DNA from: Devosia sp.
GTDB lineage: Bacteria > Pseudomonadota > Alphaproteobacteria > Rhizobiales > Devosiaceae
NCBI RefSeq assembly: GCF_017744655.1
Contig: NZ_JAGIAW010000014.1
Span: 62,001 to 126,000, forward strand
Length of the DNA stretch: 64,000 nucleotides
Direction of reading: 5' to 3'
Below are positions 8,981 through 16,440 of this stretch, piece after piece. The notes below the pieces were generated by a model that had not been told where the DNA came from, searched no databases, and saw only the letters and a program-made list of their open reading frames with translations. A program made the translations under genes and the position numbers. How positions within the stretch are numbered: position 1 is the first letter of the stretch; each line of letters opens with the position of its first letter.

Positions 8981-9750
8981 GTTTTATCGGTCCTGCGCCC
9001 GCACCCGAAGACCTGCGCGATGTCAGCTATCTCCTCACCGACATCGACGACACCCTGACCACCGAAGGCCGCTTGCTGCCTGAAACCTATCAGGCTCTCT
9101 GGGACCTCGAGAAAGCCGGGATCGCCGTCGTGACCGTGACGGGAGGATCGGCCGGCTGGTGCGAGCATATCGTGCGCGCCTGGCCCGTGGCGGCCGCCAT
9201 CGGCGAAAGCGGCGCCTTTGTCATGACGGCCCGGCACAATCGGGTCGAGGTCGAATATTGGGAAGACGAGGCACTACAGAGCGAACGGCAGCGCCAGCAT
9301 CTTGCTTCCGTCTCTCCCCTCCTCGGTGGTCGCTTCCATCTTGCTCACGACCAGCATTTTCGTCTCGCCGATGTCGCCGTCGATATCGTCGGTTACCCAC
9401 GCGCGGAAGTCGATGCGCTGGCTACGGAAATCCGCGCACTTGGCGGCACTGTGGCGATCAGCTCGGTTCACATCAACACCTGGATCGGCGACTACAACAA
9501 GCGCACCATGAGCGAACGCCTCCTGCGCCGCTGGGGCCTTGGTGACGAGGAACTGGCCCGACAAGTCAGCTTTGCCGGAGACTCCCGCAATGACGCACCC
9601 ATGTTCGCCTTCCTGAACAAGACTTTTGGGGTCGCCAATATCCTGCCGGTGCTCGACGACCTGCCCACCAAGCCACGCTGGATATCGGCCGATATTGCCG
9701 GTCGCGGCTTTGTCGACATCGCCAAGGCACTTCTCGCCGCCAGAGGCTAG
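8977..9750 (+). CDS. HAD-superfamily (Cof/MPGP-like, class IIB) phosphatase
   Basis: A 257-residue hydrolase. Motif I is LLTDIDDTLT with nucleophile D22 and acid/base D24. Motif IV is GDSRNDAPMF near residue 200. The large cap between them and the length fit HAD class IIB phosphatases. It is the last gene of the ugp operon and overlaps the DeoR gene by four bases, so a role in dephosphorylating a sugar or polyol phosphate linked to glycerol-phosphate metabolism is plausible. Its stop overlaps the stop of the convergent fitB gene through the shared CTAG at 9747-9750. Confidence 0.85.
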   Translation: MSFIGPAPAPEDLRDVSYLLTDIDDTLTTEGRLLPETYQALWDLEKAGIAVVTVTGGSAGWCEHIVRAWPVAAAIGESGAFVMTARHNRVEVEYWEDEALQSERQRQHLASVSPLLGGRFHLAHDQHFRLADVAVDIVGYPRAEVDALATEIRALGGTVAISSVHINTWIGDYNKRTMSERLLRRWGLGDEELARQVSFAGDSRNDAPMFAFLNKTFGVANILPVLDDLPTKPRWISADIAGRGFVDIAKALLAARG

Positions 9751-10169
9751 GCGCCGATTTTCCAGGGATCGATCGTTGGAACGCCGGCAGCGACAAAAGC
9801 GCTGGCATCGCGGGTCGCAACATCGAAACCGTGAGCGACGGCCATGGCTGCGATATAGCCATCGGGCGTTGGAAAGCCCTTCCCCGCCCTGCGCGAGGCG
9901 ACCGCGATATCCGCATAGTGCCGTGCTGCATCGGAGTCGAAAGCAAGGATGCGGCCTTCAAACAGGCCGATCAGGCCTTCGACCGCCGCAGTGAGCCTCG
10001 TCTTGCGCTGCCCATCTGGCAAAACTCCGATGCCGTACAGCAGTTCCGCCACCGTCACGCTCGAGAGATAGAGCGTTTCCGCGGCCTGGGCATCCAGCCA
10101 GTCGCGCACGGCCGGGTCAGGCTGCGGCTTCATGCCCTCGGAAACAACATTGGTATCGAGCAGGATCAT
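9747..10169 (-). CDS. fitB: PIN-domain ribonuclease toxin, FitB/VapC type
   Basis: A 140-residue PIN protein. The acidic residues expected at the nuclease site are in place: D5 (ILLDTNVVSE), E in SVTVAELLYGIG (about 42), D in FPTPDGYIAA (about 103) and D in VATRDASAF (about 119). The sequence pattern ending in a tryptophan-containing tail (IDPWKIGA) is typical of FitB. It is encoded after its antitoxin with a four-base overlap (10166-10169). Free toxin would cleave RNA; bound to FitA it should be inactive and help repress the operon. Confidence 0.9.
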   Translation of the reverse strand: MILLDTNVVSEGMKPQPDPAVRDWLDAQAAETLYLSSVTVAELLYGIGVLPDGQRKTRLTAAVEGLIGLFEGRILAFDSDAARHYADIAVASRRAGKGFPTPDGYIAAMAVAHGFDVATRDASAFVAAGVPTIDPWKIGA

Positions 10170-10420
10170 TCAAAGCTCAGCGGCAGGGCCGGCGTTTTGT
10201 CTCGGTTCTGCTCCACAGCCTCGAAGTCGGCATTGGTGAGGCCCGAATTCTGGCTCAATGCTGAAAGCGCCGAGCCGATACGAACACGGTCTGCGGGCCG
10301 AACCGCCGCTTCGAGAATATTGCGCATCTCCGCCTCCGTGCTGCGGCCATGTCCGGCCGCGCGCGCCTTGAGAGCCCGATGGGCCTCTTCAGAGAGGTTA
10401 CGAATGGTAACGGCAGGCAT
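10166..10420 (-). CDS. fitA: FitA-type ribbon-helix-helix antitoxin
   Basis: An 84-residue antitoxin. The N-terminal ribbon-helix-helix domain is seen in PAVTIRNLSEEAHRALKARA, followed by the HGRSTEAEMRNILE helix typical of FitA/StbC. The C-terminal tail would wrap around the PIN toxin. GGAG lies about ten bases before the ATG. An inverted repeat at 10450-10477 matches the operator spacing described for Neisseria FitAB, so autoregulation is expected. Confidence 0.9.
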   Translation of the reverse strand: MPAVTIRNLSEEAHRALKARAAGHGRSTEAEMRNILEAAVRPADRVRIGSALSALSQNSGLTNADFEAVEQNRDKTPALPLSFE

Positions 10421-10449
10421 TGGCTACAACTCCATCCAAGCGACAACCA

Positions 10450-10477
10450 TGCTATCATTTTGGTGCAGATGATAGCA
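10450..10477. promoter_or_regulatory. FitAB operator
   Basis: TGCTATCA at 10450-10457 and TGATAGCA at 10470-10477, separated by 12 bases. This equals the TGCTATCA-N12-14-TGATAGCA site known for Neisseria gonorrhoeae FitAB. The repeat begins 30 bases upstream of the fitA start codon, where FitAB binding would repress transcription. Confidence 0.82.
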
Positions 10478-10580
10478 AATCAAGAGTGCTGTCCCGAAAG
10501 CGCCAGCAAGCGGCTCTGCCCGACTCGTTGCCTTGTTCCCTCGCGCTATCTCCTTGAGCGCGCCAAATAAGAAAAGTTTG

Positions 10581-10602
10581 CATAGTCAATTTTGATTATG
10601 CT
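10581..10602. promoter_or_regulatory. Candidate PadR-type operator A, before the riboflavin importer
   Basis: CATAGTCAATTTTGATTATG (10581-10600) is a near-perfect palindrome. Its 13-base core TAGTCAATTTTGA (10583-10595) occurs again in inverted orientation at 15503-15515, upstream of the flavin reductase and next to the PadR-like gene. Two intergenic copies flanking one pathway suggest a common operator. Confidence 0.65.
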
Positions 10603-10611
10603 AGAAATGTG

Positions 10612-10633
10612 CGTCCCATGGAGGAATGGGACG
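10612..10633 (+). promoter_or_regulatory. Stem-loop in the 5' region of the RibY-like gene
   Basis: CGTCCCAT (10612-10619) and ATGGGACG (10626-10633) form a perfect eight-base stem closing a GGAGGA loop. Two possible upstream start codons in frame (GTG 10609 and ATG 10618) fall in or beside it. The real ribosome site AGGGAGG and TTG start follow at 10639-10653. It could be a translational control hairpin or simply a palindromic protein site. Confidence 0.4.
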
Positions 10634-10650
10634 TGACTAGGGAGGTTTTC

Positions 10651-11769
10651 TTGTCGCTTAGACCTACACCCCATGGGCGGGGAACGCTCTCGCTCGGCCG
10701 TCTTTTCTCGGGCACTGCCGTGGTTGCCCTCGCCATGGCCGGTTTTTCGGCCCAGGTGGCACGCGCTGCTGACGAACTCCCGGAAAACGTGCTCGTCTCC
10801 CAGGAAGAATGCGATCGCAACAAGGCCGCCGGCACCATCACCTACATTTCCGGCTATGGCTATTCGGCGAGCGCCGGCCAGGTCGACGTGTTTCTCGCCA
10901 AGGAACTGGGCTATTTCGATGCCCTGTGCCTGACTGTCGAGATCAATGCCGCCGGCGGCAATGGCCAACTGCTGGTATCGTCCGGCCAGGCCCAGTTCAC
11001 TGCACTCGGTTCCGCTTCCGACGTCATGCTGGCGGCCGCCAATAGCCGCAACCTGACCGCCGTCGCCACCTATGGCAGCACCTCGCCCTTCTCGATCTTT
11101 GCCAATGAAGCGGTGAAGAGCTTGAAGGATCTTGAAGGCAAGCGCCTCGGCTACTTCATCAACATTACCCCCATCGCCCTTGCCATGCTCGATGCCGCCG
11201 GCGTCGACGTGTCCAAGGTCGAACTGATCAAGATGACCAATTACGACCCCACGGTCGTCACCCGCGGCCAGGTCGATGCCATTGTCGGCTATGCCTCGAA
11301 CCAGCCCCAGACGCTCAAGGCCATGAACCTGCCCTTCAGCGAATTCCTGCCGTCCGATCTTGGGCTGCCGGGCACCTACAATGTCATGGAAGTGAACAGC
11401 AAATTCCTCGCCGAGCATCGCGAGGCCGCTGCCGATTTCATGCGCGCGAGCCTCAAGGCGCTCGAATTCTGCCTCGCCGAGGAAGAAAAGTGCGTCGACA
11501 TGATCAGCCAGCTTGCCGCTGACAACAATCAGGGTTCGGCCTTCCCACGCGAGCAGCAGGCGCGCACCTGGGGCGTCGAGTCCGAATGGGTGCGTTCGAG
11601 CACCTTTGGGCCTCCGGGCGTGCAGACCGTCGCCGGCTGGCAGAGCGAATATGACATGGCCCAGAAATTCGGCGGGCTGAAGAACCCGCCCGCCATCGAA
11701 GCCATGATGGACCCTGATCTCGTTGCCTCGCTCTATCAGGACGGCAAGCTGATCTGGCCGGAAAAGTGA
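10651..11769 (+). CDS. ABC transporter substrate-binding protein, NMT1/THI5 type (candidate riboflavin-binding RibY)
   Basis: I place the start at TTG 10651, because AGGGAGG sits six bases upstream and the product then begins directly with a signal peptide (MSLRPTPHGRG..., cleavage near VARA/ADE at residue 39). The GTG at 10609 and ATG at 10618 are in frame but lie in a hairpin. The mature protein of about 330 residues has the NMT1/THI5-like fold signature (GGNGQLLVSSGQAQFTALGS, then VTRGQVDAIVGYASNQP). This family binds thiamine precursors, sulfonates, nitrate or, as RibY, riboflavin. It heads an operon with ATPase, permease and a monooxygenase. Next-door riboflavin kinase, flavin reductase and ribokinase make riboflavin the best guess for the ligand. 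Confidence 0.85.
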   Translation: MSLRPTPHGRGTLSLGRLFSGTAVVALAMAGFSAQVARAADELPENVLVSQEECDRNKAAGTITYISGYGYSASAGQVDVFLAKELGYFDALCLTVEINAAGGNGQLLVSSGQAQFTALGSASDVMLAAANSRNLTAVATYGSTSPFSIFANEAVKSLKDLEGKRLGYFINITPIALAMLDAAGVDVSKVELIKMTNYDPTVVTRGQVDAIVGYASNQPQTLKAMNLPFSEFLPSDLGLPGTYNVMEVNSKFLAEHREAAADFMRASLKALEFCLAEEEKCVDMISQLAADNNQGSAFPREQQARTWGVESEWVRSSTFGPPGVQTVAGWQSEYDMAQKFGGLKNPPAIEAMMDPDLVASLYQDGKLIWPEK

Positions 11770-12602
11770 ACCGGACAATGCCTGCACCTATTCAAGCATC
11801 CAATGATCGATACCCCGGCGAGGCCGGGGTAGAGGTCGCCAATATCACCAAGAGCTTCGGCCCGGACGAAGCCCGCGTCACCGTGCTCAACGGCGTCTCG
11901 CTCACCATCCGCAAGGGCGAATTTGTCTCGCTGATTGGCCCGTCGGGTTGCGGCAAGTCTACCCTGCTGAAGGTCGTCGCCGGCCTCTCCGAAGCCGATG
12001 GCGGCAAGGTTTCCATCAATGGGAAATCCGTGCGCGAAGCCTCGCGCGAAAAGGCCATTGGCCTTGTGCCGCAATCGCCGGCCCTCTTGCCCTGGCGCAC
12101 CATTCTCGACAATGTCAGCCTGCCCATTTCGATCAATCCGAACGCCAATGCCGGGCGCAAGCTGCGCGATCCCAAGGAAATCCTGACCAGCTTTGGTCTC
12201 GGCAAGGCGATCGACCGCTATCCTGCCCAGCTTTCGGGCGGCATGCAGCAGCGCGCCGCAATCGCCCGCGCCTTCGTGTTCGATCCCGAAATCCTGCTCA
12301 TGGACGAGCCGTTTTCGGCGCTCGACGAGATGAACCGCGACCAGCAGCGCATGGGCCTGCTCGATTTCTGGCAATCGAACCAGAAGTCCGTGCTCTTCGT
12401 CACCCATTCGGTGCCCGAAGCCATCATCCTGTCCGACCGCATCGTGCTGATGGCGGCCCATCCCGGCCGCATCGCTGAAATCATCGATGTCGACCTGCCC
12501 CGGCCGCGCAACGAAGCGCTTTATGCCACCGACGCCTTCCGCGATCTCGAAGGCTATGTCCGCAATGCCCTGCGCAAGGTGATGGAGGCTGCCCATGTCT
12601 AG
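11766..12602 (+). CDS. ABC transporter ATP-binding protein, SsuB/TauB type
   Basis: A 278-residue ATPase if started at the GTG that overlaps the previous stop (GTGA, 11766-11769); ATG 11778 is an alternative. Walker A is GPSGCGKST, the Q-loop is LVPQSPALLPWRTILDN, the signature is LSGGMQQRAAI, and Walker B is ILLMDEPFSALD. The motif order and MDEPFSALDEM match the nitrate/sulfonate/taurine group, which pairs with NMT1-type binding proteins. A tight hairpin (11811-11831) lies in the poorly conserved first 22 codons, a place where it may protect the upstream mRNA. Confidence 0.9.
   Translation: MNRTMPAPIQASNDRYPGEAGVEVANITKSFGPDEARVTVLNGVSLTIRKGEFVSLIGPSGCGKSTLLKVVAGLSEADGGKVSINGKSVREASREKAIGLVPQSPALLPWRTILDNVSLPISINPNANAGRKLRDPKEILTSFGLGKAIDRYPAQLSGGMQQRAAIARAFVFDPEILLMDEPFSALDEMNRDQQRMGLLDFWQSNQKSVLFVTHSVPEAIILSDRIVLMAAHPGRIAEIIDVDLPRPRNEALYATDAFRDLEGYVRNALRKVMEAAHV
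11811..11831 (+). repeat. Hairpin near the start of the ATPase gene
   Basis: TACCCCGGC (11811-11819) and GCCGGGGTA (11823-11831) pair perfectly around GAG. The core CCCCGGCGA-GGCCGGGG resembles the arms of the inverted repeat at 36755-36822. It sits in codons 16-22, ahead of the conserved ABC domain, and may act as an mRNA-stabilising barrier that favours the binding-protein message. Confidence 0.4.
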
Positions 12603-13413
12603 TTCGATCGCAGCGGAAGCGGCCCCCAAGGCCAAGACCAGCTCCCCCATGGCGCGGATGGCCGGAGACTGGCTGCCGCCGGCGGTGACCTTCGTTATCG
12701 TCGCCGTACTCTGGCAGGTCGTGGCGCTGAACAATCCCTATGTGCTGCCAACGCTGGAATCCGTTGGCAACAGCATGGCCAGCGACCCGCACATGTATTG
12801 GGCCAATATGCTAGTGACCTGCCAGGAAATCGTCATCGGCGCCGGCGCGGGCATTCTCTTCGGCTTCCTTCTGGCCGTCGCCATGTCGGAATTGCCGATC
12901 ATCGAAAAGGCGATGATGCCGCTGATCGTCGTGATCATGGTCACCCCGGTCGTCGCCATCGCTCCGGCTCTGGTTGTGGCCTTCGGCTTCGGCATGCTGC
13001 CCAAATATATCGTCACCGGGCTCGTGGTCTTCTTCCCCATGCTGGTCAATTCGCTGGCCGGCCTGCGCGATGTCGACCAGAAAGCGCTCGACGTCTTCAA
13101 GACGCTTCATGCCAGCCGCTGGGAAACCTTCCGCGATCTGAGACTGCCGGGCTGCATGCCCTTCGTCTTTGCCGGCCTCCGCATCGCCATGCCGCTGGCT
13201 GTGGTCGGTGCCGCCGTTGCCGAATTCGTGGCGGCGGGTCAGCAGGCGGGCTTGGGTTCGCTGGTCACCATTTCTGCGGCGCAGGCGGACCTGCCCGTCA
13301 CCTGGGCGAGCATTGCCCTTCTCTGCCTTCTCGGCGTGGTGCTGGTGTCGCTACTGGCACTCCTGCGCAAGCGTGTCCTCTGGTGGAGCGACGCGGATGT
13401 GATCGGGCGCTGA
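12595..13413 (+). CDS. ABC transporter permease, SsuC/RibX type
   Basis: A 272-residue inner-membrane permease with about six helices. The coupling loop near residues 155-190 (LDVFKTLHASRWETFRDLRL) corresponds to the EAA-like region of BPD_transp_1 permeases. The protein overlaps the ATPase gene by eight bases, with GGAGG upstream of the ATG. With the two preceding genes it completes an importer of the nitrate/sulfonate/thiamine/riboflavin class. Riboflavin is inferred from neighbours. Confidence 0.9.
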   Translation: MSSSIAAEAAPKAKTSSPMARMAGDWLPPAVTFVIVAVLWQVVALNNPYVLPTLESVGNSMASDPHMYWANMLVTCQEIVIGAGAGILFGFLLAVAMSELPIIEKAMMPLIVVIMVTPVVAIAPALVVAFGFGMLPKYIVTGLVVFFPMLVNSLAGLRDVDQKALDVFKTLHASRWETFRDLRLPGCMPFVFAGLRIAMPLAVVGAAVAEFVAAGQQAGLGSLVTISAAQADLPVTWASIALLCLLGVVLVSLLALLRKRVLWWSDADVIGR

Positions 13414-13452
13414 GGCGCCCGACACCCCCATACAATTACGAAAGACATTACG

Positions 13453-14799
13453 ATGAAGAAGCTGCGCTTTGGGCTGTTTGAAAACGCCCAGACCAATGAC
13501 TCCGGCACGTCCACCTGGCGCCACCCCGACAGCGAGCGGCACAATTTCGATACGCTCGATTATTGGGTCGATGTCGCGAAAATGTGCGAGGACGCCAAGC
13601 TCGACTTCCTGTTTCTCGCCGACGCCTGGGGCTGGGCCGATGTGAAGGGCACGCGCCCCGACATCTGCGACACCGAAGGCCTCGACCTGCCGCGCCTCGA
13701 CCCCACCATTGTCGGCGCCGCCATCATCGCGGCAACGGAAAAGCTCGGCGTGGTCATGACCGGCTCGACCCTGCTCGAACAGCCCTATGCCTTTGCCCGT
13801 CGCATGCAGAGCCTCGACCACCTTTCCAAGGGCCGTATCGGCTGGAACGTCGTGACCACGGGCACGGCCGAAACCGCCGTTGCCGCCTTCGGCGTGCCCA
13901 TGGTGGCGCATGACGAGCGCTACAACATGGCCGACGATTTCATGGCGCTGGTCTACAAGCTCTTCGAGGGCGCCTGGGAGCGTGACGCGCTGGAACGCGA
14001 CAAGACTGGTCGCTACGCCAATCCGGACAAGGTGCATCGCATCGCCCATGATGGCCCCTATTTCCGCTCACATGGCTTTGGCAATTCGTCCTACTCGCCG
14101 CAGGGCACTCCTGTGTTGTTCCAGGCCGGTTCCTCTGATCGCGGCAAGCAGTTCGGCGGCAAGCATGGCGAATGTATCTTCCTCGGCGGCGGCACGGCCG
14201 AAAAGCTGGCGGGTCAGGTCAAATCCATCCGCGACGAAGCCGTCGCCAATGGACGCGACCCCAATTCGATCAAGCTGATGAGCGCCTTTTCCTGCGTCGT
14301 TGCCCCGACCAAGGAAGAAGCCCGCCGCAAGCATCAGGAACTGCTCGACGCCCAGACCCCGGACGTGGCGGTTGCCTCCTATGCCTGGTTCACCGGCCTC
14401 GATCTTTCGTCCTACGATCCGGCGACCAAGATGAGCGATCTCCACACCGAGCTCTCGCAAACCCAGATCGCGCGCTTTGGCGACAAGACCGTCGGGGAAG
14501 TGCTGAAGGACTGGCACGCCCATGGCGTTCGCACCAATCCTTTTGTCGGCACACCCGAAGAAATCGCCGACATCATGATCGATCTCGCCGAAAAGACCGA
14601 TATCGACGGCTTCCTGTTCACGCCGCTGATCCAGCCGGCTTCAACGAAAGATTTCGTCGAACAGGTGATGCCAATCCTGCGCGCCCGTGGCGTTGCGGCT
14701 TCGGATTATGAAGGTGATACACTGCGTGAGCGCCTTGTCGGCACGCCGAGCCCGATCCTCAATGCGGATCATCCGGGCGCGAGCTATCGCACCCTGTGA
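13453..14799 (+). CDS. FMNH2-dependent luciferase-like monooxygenase (NtaA/SnaA/DszA family), candidate riboflavin lyase
   Basis: A 448-residue flavin-dependent enzyme of the bacterial luciferase superfamily. NtaA-family features are LRFGLFENAQTNDSG, the LEQPYAFARRMQSLDHLSKGRIGWNVVTT block (split around residues 113-141), YFRSHGFGNSSYSPQGTPVLFQAG and PASTKDFVEQVMPILR. The group uses FMNH2 and O2 to cleave C-N, C-S or related bonds. It is the last gene of the importer operon and faces a flavin reductase that would supply FMNH2. In the Microbacterium maritypicum rca cluster an enzyme of this class (RcaE) splits riboflavin to lumichrome and ribose. The adjacent ribokinase and riboflavin kinase make that reaction the leading hypothesis here. 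Confidence 0.85.
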   Translation: MKKLRFGLFENAQTNDSGTSTWRHPDSERHNFDTLDYWVDVAKMCEDAKLDFLFLADAWGWADVKGTRPDICDTEGLDLPRLDPTIVGAAIIAATEKLGVVMTGSTLLEQPYAFARRMQSLDHLSKGRIGWNVVTTGTAETAVAAFGVPMVAHDERYNMADDFMALVYKLFEGAWERDALERDKTGRYANPDKVHRIAHDGPYFRSHGFGNSSYSPQGTPVLFQAGSSDRGKQFGGKHGECIFLGGGTAEKLAGQVKSIRDEAVANGRDPNSIKLMSAFSCVVAPTKEEARRKHQELLDAQTPDVAVASYAWFTGLDLSSYDPATKMSDLHTELSQTQIARFGDKTVGEVLKDWHAHGVRTNPFVGTPEEIADIMIDLAEKTDIDGFLFTPLIQPASTKDFVEQVMPILRARGVAASDYEGDTLRERLVGTPSPILNADHPGASYRTL

Positions 14800-14805
14800 G
14801 GTCAG

Positions 14806-14834
14806 GGCCGCCGGGGCGACCCCGGCGGCCTATT
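14806..14834. terminator. Shared hairpin between the monooxygenase and the convergent PadR gene
   Basis: GGCCGCCGGGG (14806-14816) and CCCCGGCGGCC (14820-14830) pair perfectly around CGA, followed by TATTT. The stem touches the stop codon of the convergent regulator gene, so it could terminate transcription from the left; the T-tract is short. Confidence 0.6.
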
Positions 14835-15429
14835 TGGGCTCGACTGGCTCAACGCGCGATCCCGGGTCGCCGGCAAAGACATAGTTGCCGGCGGTGATCC
14901 GCTCATAGAGCCCCTTGGCCCATTCCTGCTCCGCGCGCAGGCGCAGCGAGGACAGTTCAAAAATTTCGCGCACATAGGCGGGTGTCGTCGTCGAATGCCC
15001 CACATCGGCAATGTCAAAGCCATTGCTCGCGATCTTGGCGTCGATCTCGGTCATGCGGAATTTGAGCGCCGCCACCACTTCCGAGCGACTGAGGAGAAAC
15101 ATGAACGACGTCAGCGCCATGGTGGGCTTGGTATCAAAGGTTTCGACGGTCCAGAGCGTCTGGCGGAGCATCCGCATCAGTTCGACGACGCCCTGCGGCG
15201 TGGTGCGATAGATGGTGCGCTCGGGCCGCTTGCCGGCCGCTTCCGTGCCCGCTTCCTCGATATAGCCGTCCTGCTTGAGCGATTTCAGCGCATTGTAGAT
15301 CGAGCCGGGCTGGATGTTCGCCCACTCGTCCACATGCCAGGTCATCAGCTCGCGACGGAGGAAGTAGCCGTGCACAGGCTCGAACTGGCGCACGGCGCCC
15401 AAAACGACAAGGCGGGTGATGTTGGACAT
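14830..15429 (-). CDS. PadR-family transcriptional regulator
   Basis: A 199-residue regulator. The N-terminal winged helix has the PadR pattern (LVVLGAVRQFEPVHGYFLRREL, here residues 6-27, then QPGSIYNALKSLKQDGYIEE). The C-terminal helical part (about 100-190) is the PadR dimerisation region. The start at 15429 is preferred over an upstream ATG because conserved PadR sequence begins at once. The gene is divergent from the flavin reductase, and the candidate operator (15503-15515) lies between them. The same 13-base word precedes the importer operon, so it probably represses the whole riboflavin locus, with the inducer unknown (riboflavin or lumichrome are candidates). Confidence 0.88.
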   Translation of the reverse strand: MSNITRLVVLGAVRQFEPVHGYFLRRELMTWHVDEWANIQPGSIYNALKSLKQDGYIEEAGTEAAGKRPERTIYRTTPQGVVELMRMLRQTLWTVETFDTKPTMALTSFMFLLSRSEVVAALKFRMTEIDAKIASNGFDIADVGHSTTTPAYVREIFELSSLRLRAEQEWAKGLYERITAGNYVFAGDPGSRVEPVEPK

Positions 15430-15502
15430 GGTTTTCTGGCGCCTTCCCCTCGGCAAATTCCTTGTCATTCCCTAGCAAATGACATAGCTTCATTTCAAAT
15501 AT

Positions 15503-15515
15503 TCAAAATTGACTA
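15503..15515. promoter_or_regulatory. Candidate PadR-type operator B
   Basis: TCAAAATTGACTA, the exact reverse complement of the core at 10583-10595. It lies 15 bases before the flavin reductase start codon and about 75 bases upstream of the padR start, so one site could control both directions. Confidence 0.65.
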
Positions 15516-15530
15516 ATCGAGGAGGAAATC

Positions 15531-16019
15531 TTGAATAGTGCGGAGGCAAACCTGGCCCTGCGGCGGGCTTTTTCGCTGTTTCCGACCGGCGTTGTCGCCA
15601 TGTGCGGGCATGACGGAAGCGAGCCCGTGGGCATGGCAGTCAACTCGTTCAGCACGGTATCGCTGGAGCCGCCGCTGGTTTCGGTCTGCATTGCGCGCCA
15701 ATCGAGCACATGGCCAAAACTCAACGCCCTGCCCCGCATCGGCCTCAGCATTTTGGGCGCCGATCAAGGGCCGCTTTCCCGGCAGCTTTCGTCCCGCAAT
15801 GGCGACCGCTTTCGCGATGTGACGCTGCAAGCCGGCGAGGAAACGGCCCGCTTCATCCCCGGCGCCACGCTCTGGCTCGATTGCACCATTGCCGACCGGC
15901 TCTCAGGCGGCGACCACGAGATCATCCTGTTCGAAATCAAGAGCACGACGCTGTTCCCCGATATCGCTCCCCTCGTCTTCCATCAGAGCCAGTATCTTGG
16001 GCTTTCCCGGGCATCCTGA
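15531..16019 (+). CDS. Flavin reductase-like protein
   Basis: A 162-residue flavin reductase of the HpaC/NtaB type. The family patterns LRRAFSLFPTGVVAM and GMAVNSFSTVSLEPPLVSVC (residues 35-60), and the C-terminal PLVFHQSQYLGL, are present. The start is TTG, set by the strong GAGGAGGAA at 15519-15527. It should reduce FMN (or riboflavin) with NAD(P)H to supply the luciferase-like monooxygenase across the regulator gene. In the Microbacterium rca cluster the matching enzyme is RcaB. Its end overlaps or abuts the riboflavin kinase frame. Confidence 0.9.
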   Translation: MNSAEANLALRRAFSLFPTGVVAMCGHDGSEPVGMAVNSFSTVSLEPPLVSVCIARQSSTWPKLNALPRIGLSILGADQGPLSRQLSSRNGDRFRDVTLQAGEETARFIPGATLWLDCTIADRLSGGDHEIILFEIKSTTLFPDIAPLVFHQSQYLGLSRAS

Positions 16020-16440
16020 TTCCATTCCCGAGGCATTAGGGATCAGGCTTTCCGGCTGCGTCATTCATGGCGACAAGCGCGGCCGAAAACTGGGTTTTCC
16101 GACGGCCAATCTTCTGGTGCCCGCGGGGGCTGAACTGCCGCCCGATGGGGTCTATTCCTGCCTCGTCTGGCTGACCGGCGAAGACGCTCACCTTGGCGCC
16201 ACAGCGAGCGTGGGCAATAATCCCACCTTTGACGACGTCAGGGAACGTCGGGTCGAAATCTACATCCATGACTTCGACAGAACGCTCTATGGCCAAGAGA
16301 TAAAAATCTGCCTCGTGGCGAGACTGCGCGATATGCGCCGGTTTTCCGGGCTCGACGACCTGATCGGGCAGACCGAACGCGATGTCGCGCAATCGCGCGC
16401 CATGCTCGAACGCTATGCCCTGATAGGACCTCGGCCATGA
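15997..16440 (+). CDS. Stand-alone riboflavin kinase
   Basis: About 147 residues covering only the flavokinase domain that is normally the C-terminal half of bifunctional RibF. Diagnostic motifs are GCVIHGDKRGRKLGFPTANL (ATP and Mg binding, with the PTAN motif), PPDGVYSCLV, SVGNNPTF, and VEIYIHDFDRTLYG, whose Glu is the expected base. No FAD synthetase half is present. The start is uncertain: no in-frame ATG near the domain, with TTG 15997 inside the flavin reductase gene as the best option and ATT 16024 as another. The frame is +1 relative to the reductase. It would make FMN from imported riboflavin; RcaA has this role in Microbacterium. Confidence 0.83.
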   Translation: MGFPGHPDSIPEALGIRLSGCVIHGDKRGRKLGFPTANLLVPAGAELPPDGVYSCLVWLTGEDAHLGATASVGNNPTFDDVRERRVEIYIHDFDRTLYGQEIKICLVARLRDMRRFSGLDDLIGQTERDVAQSRAMLERYALIGPRP

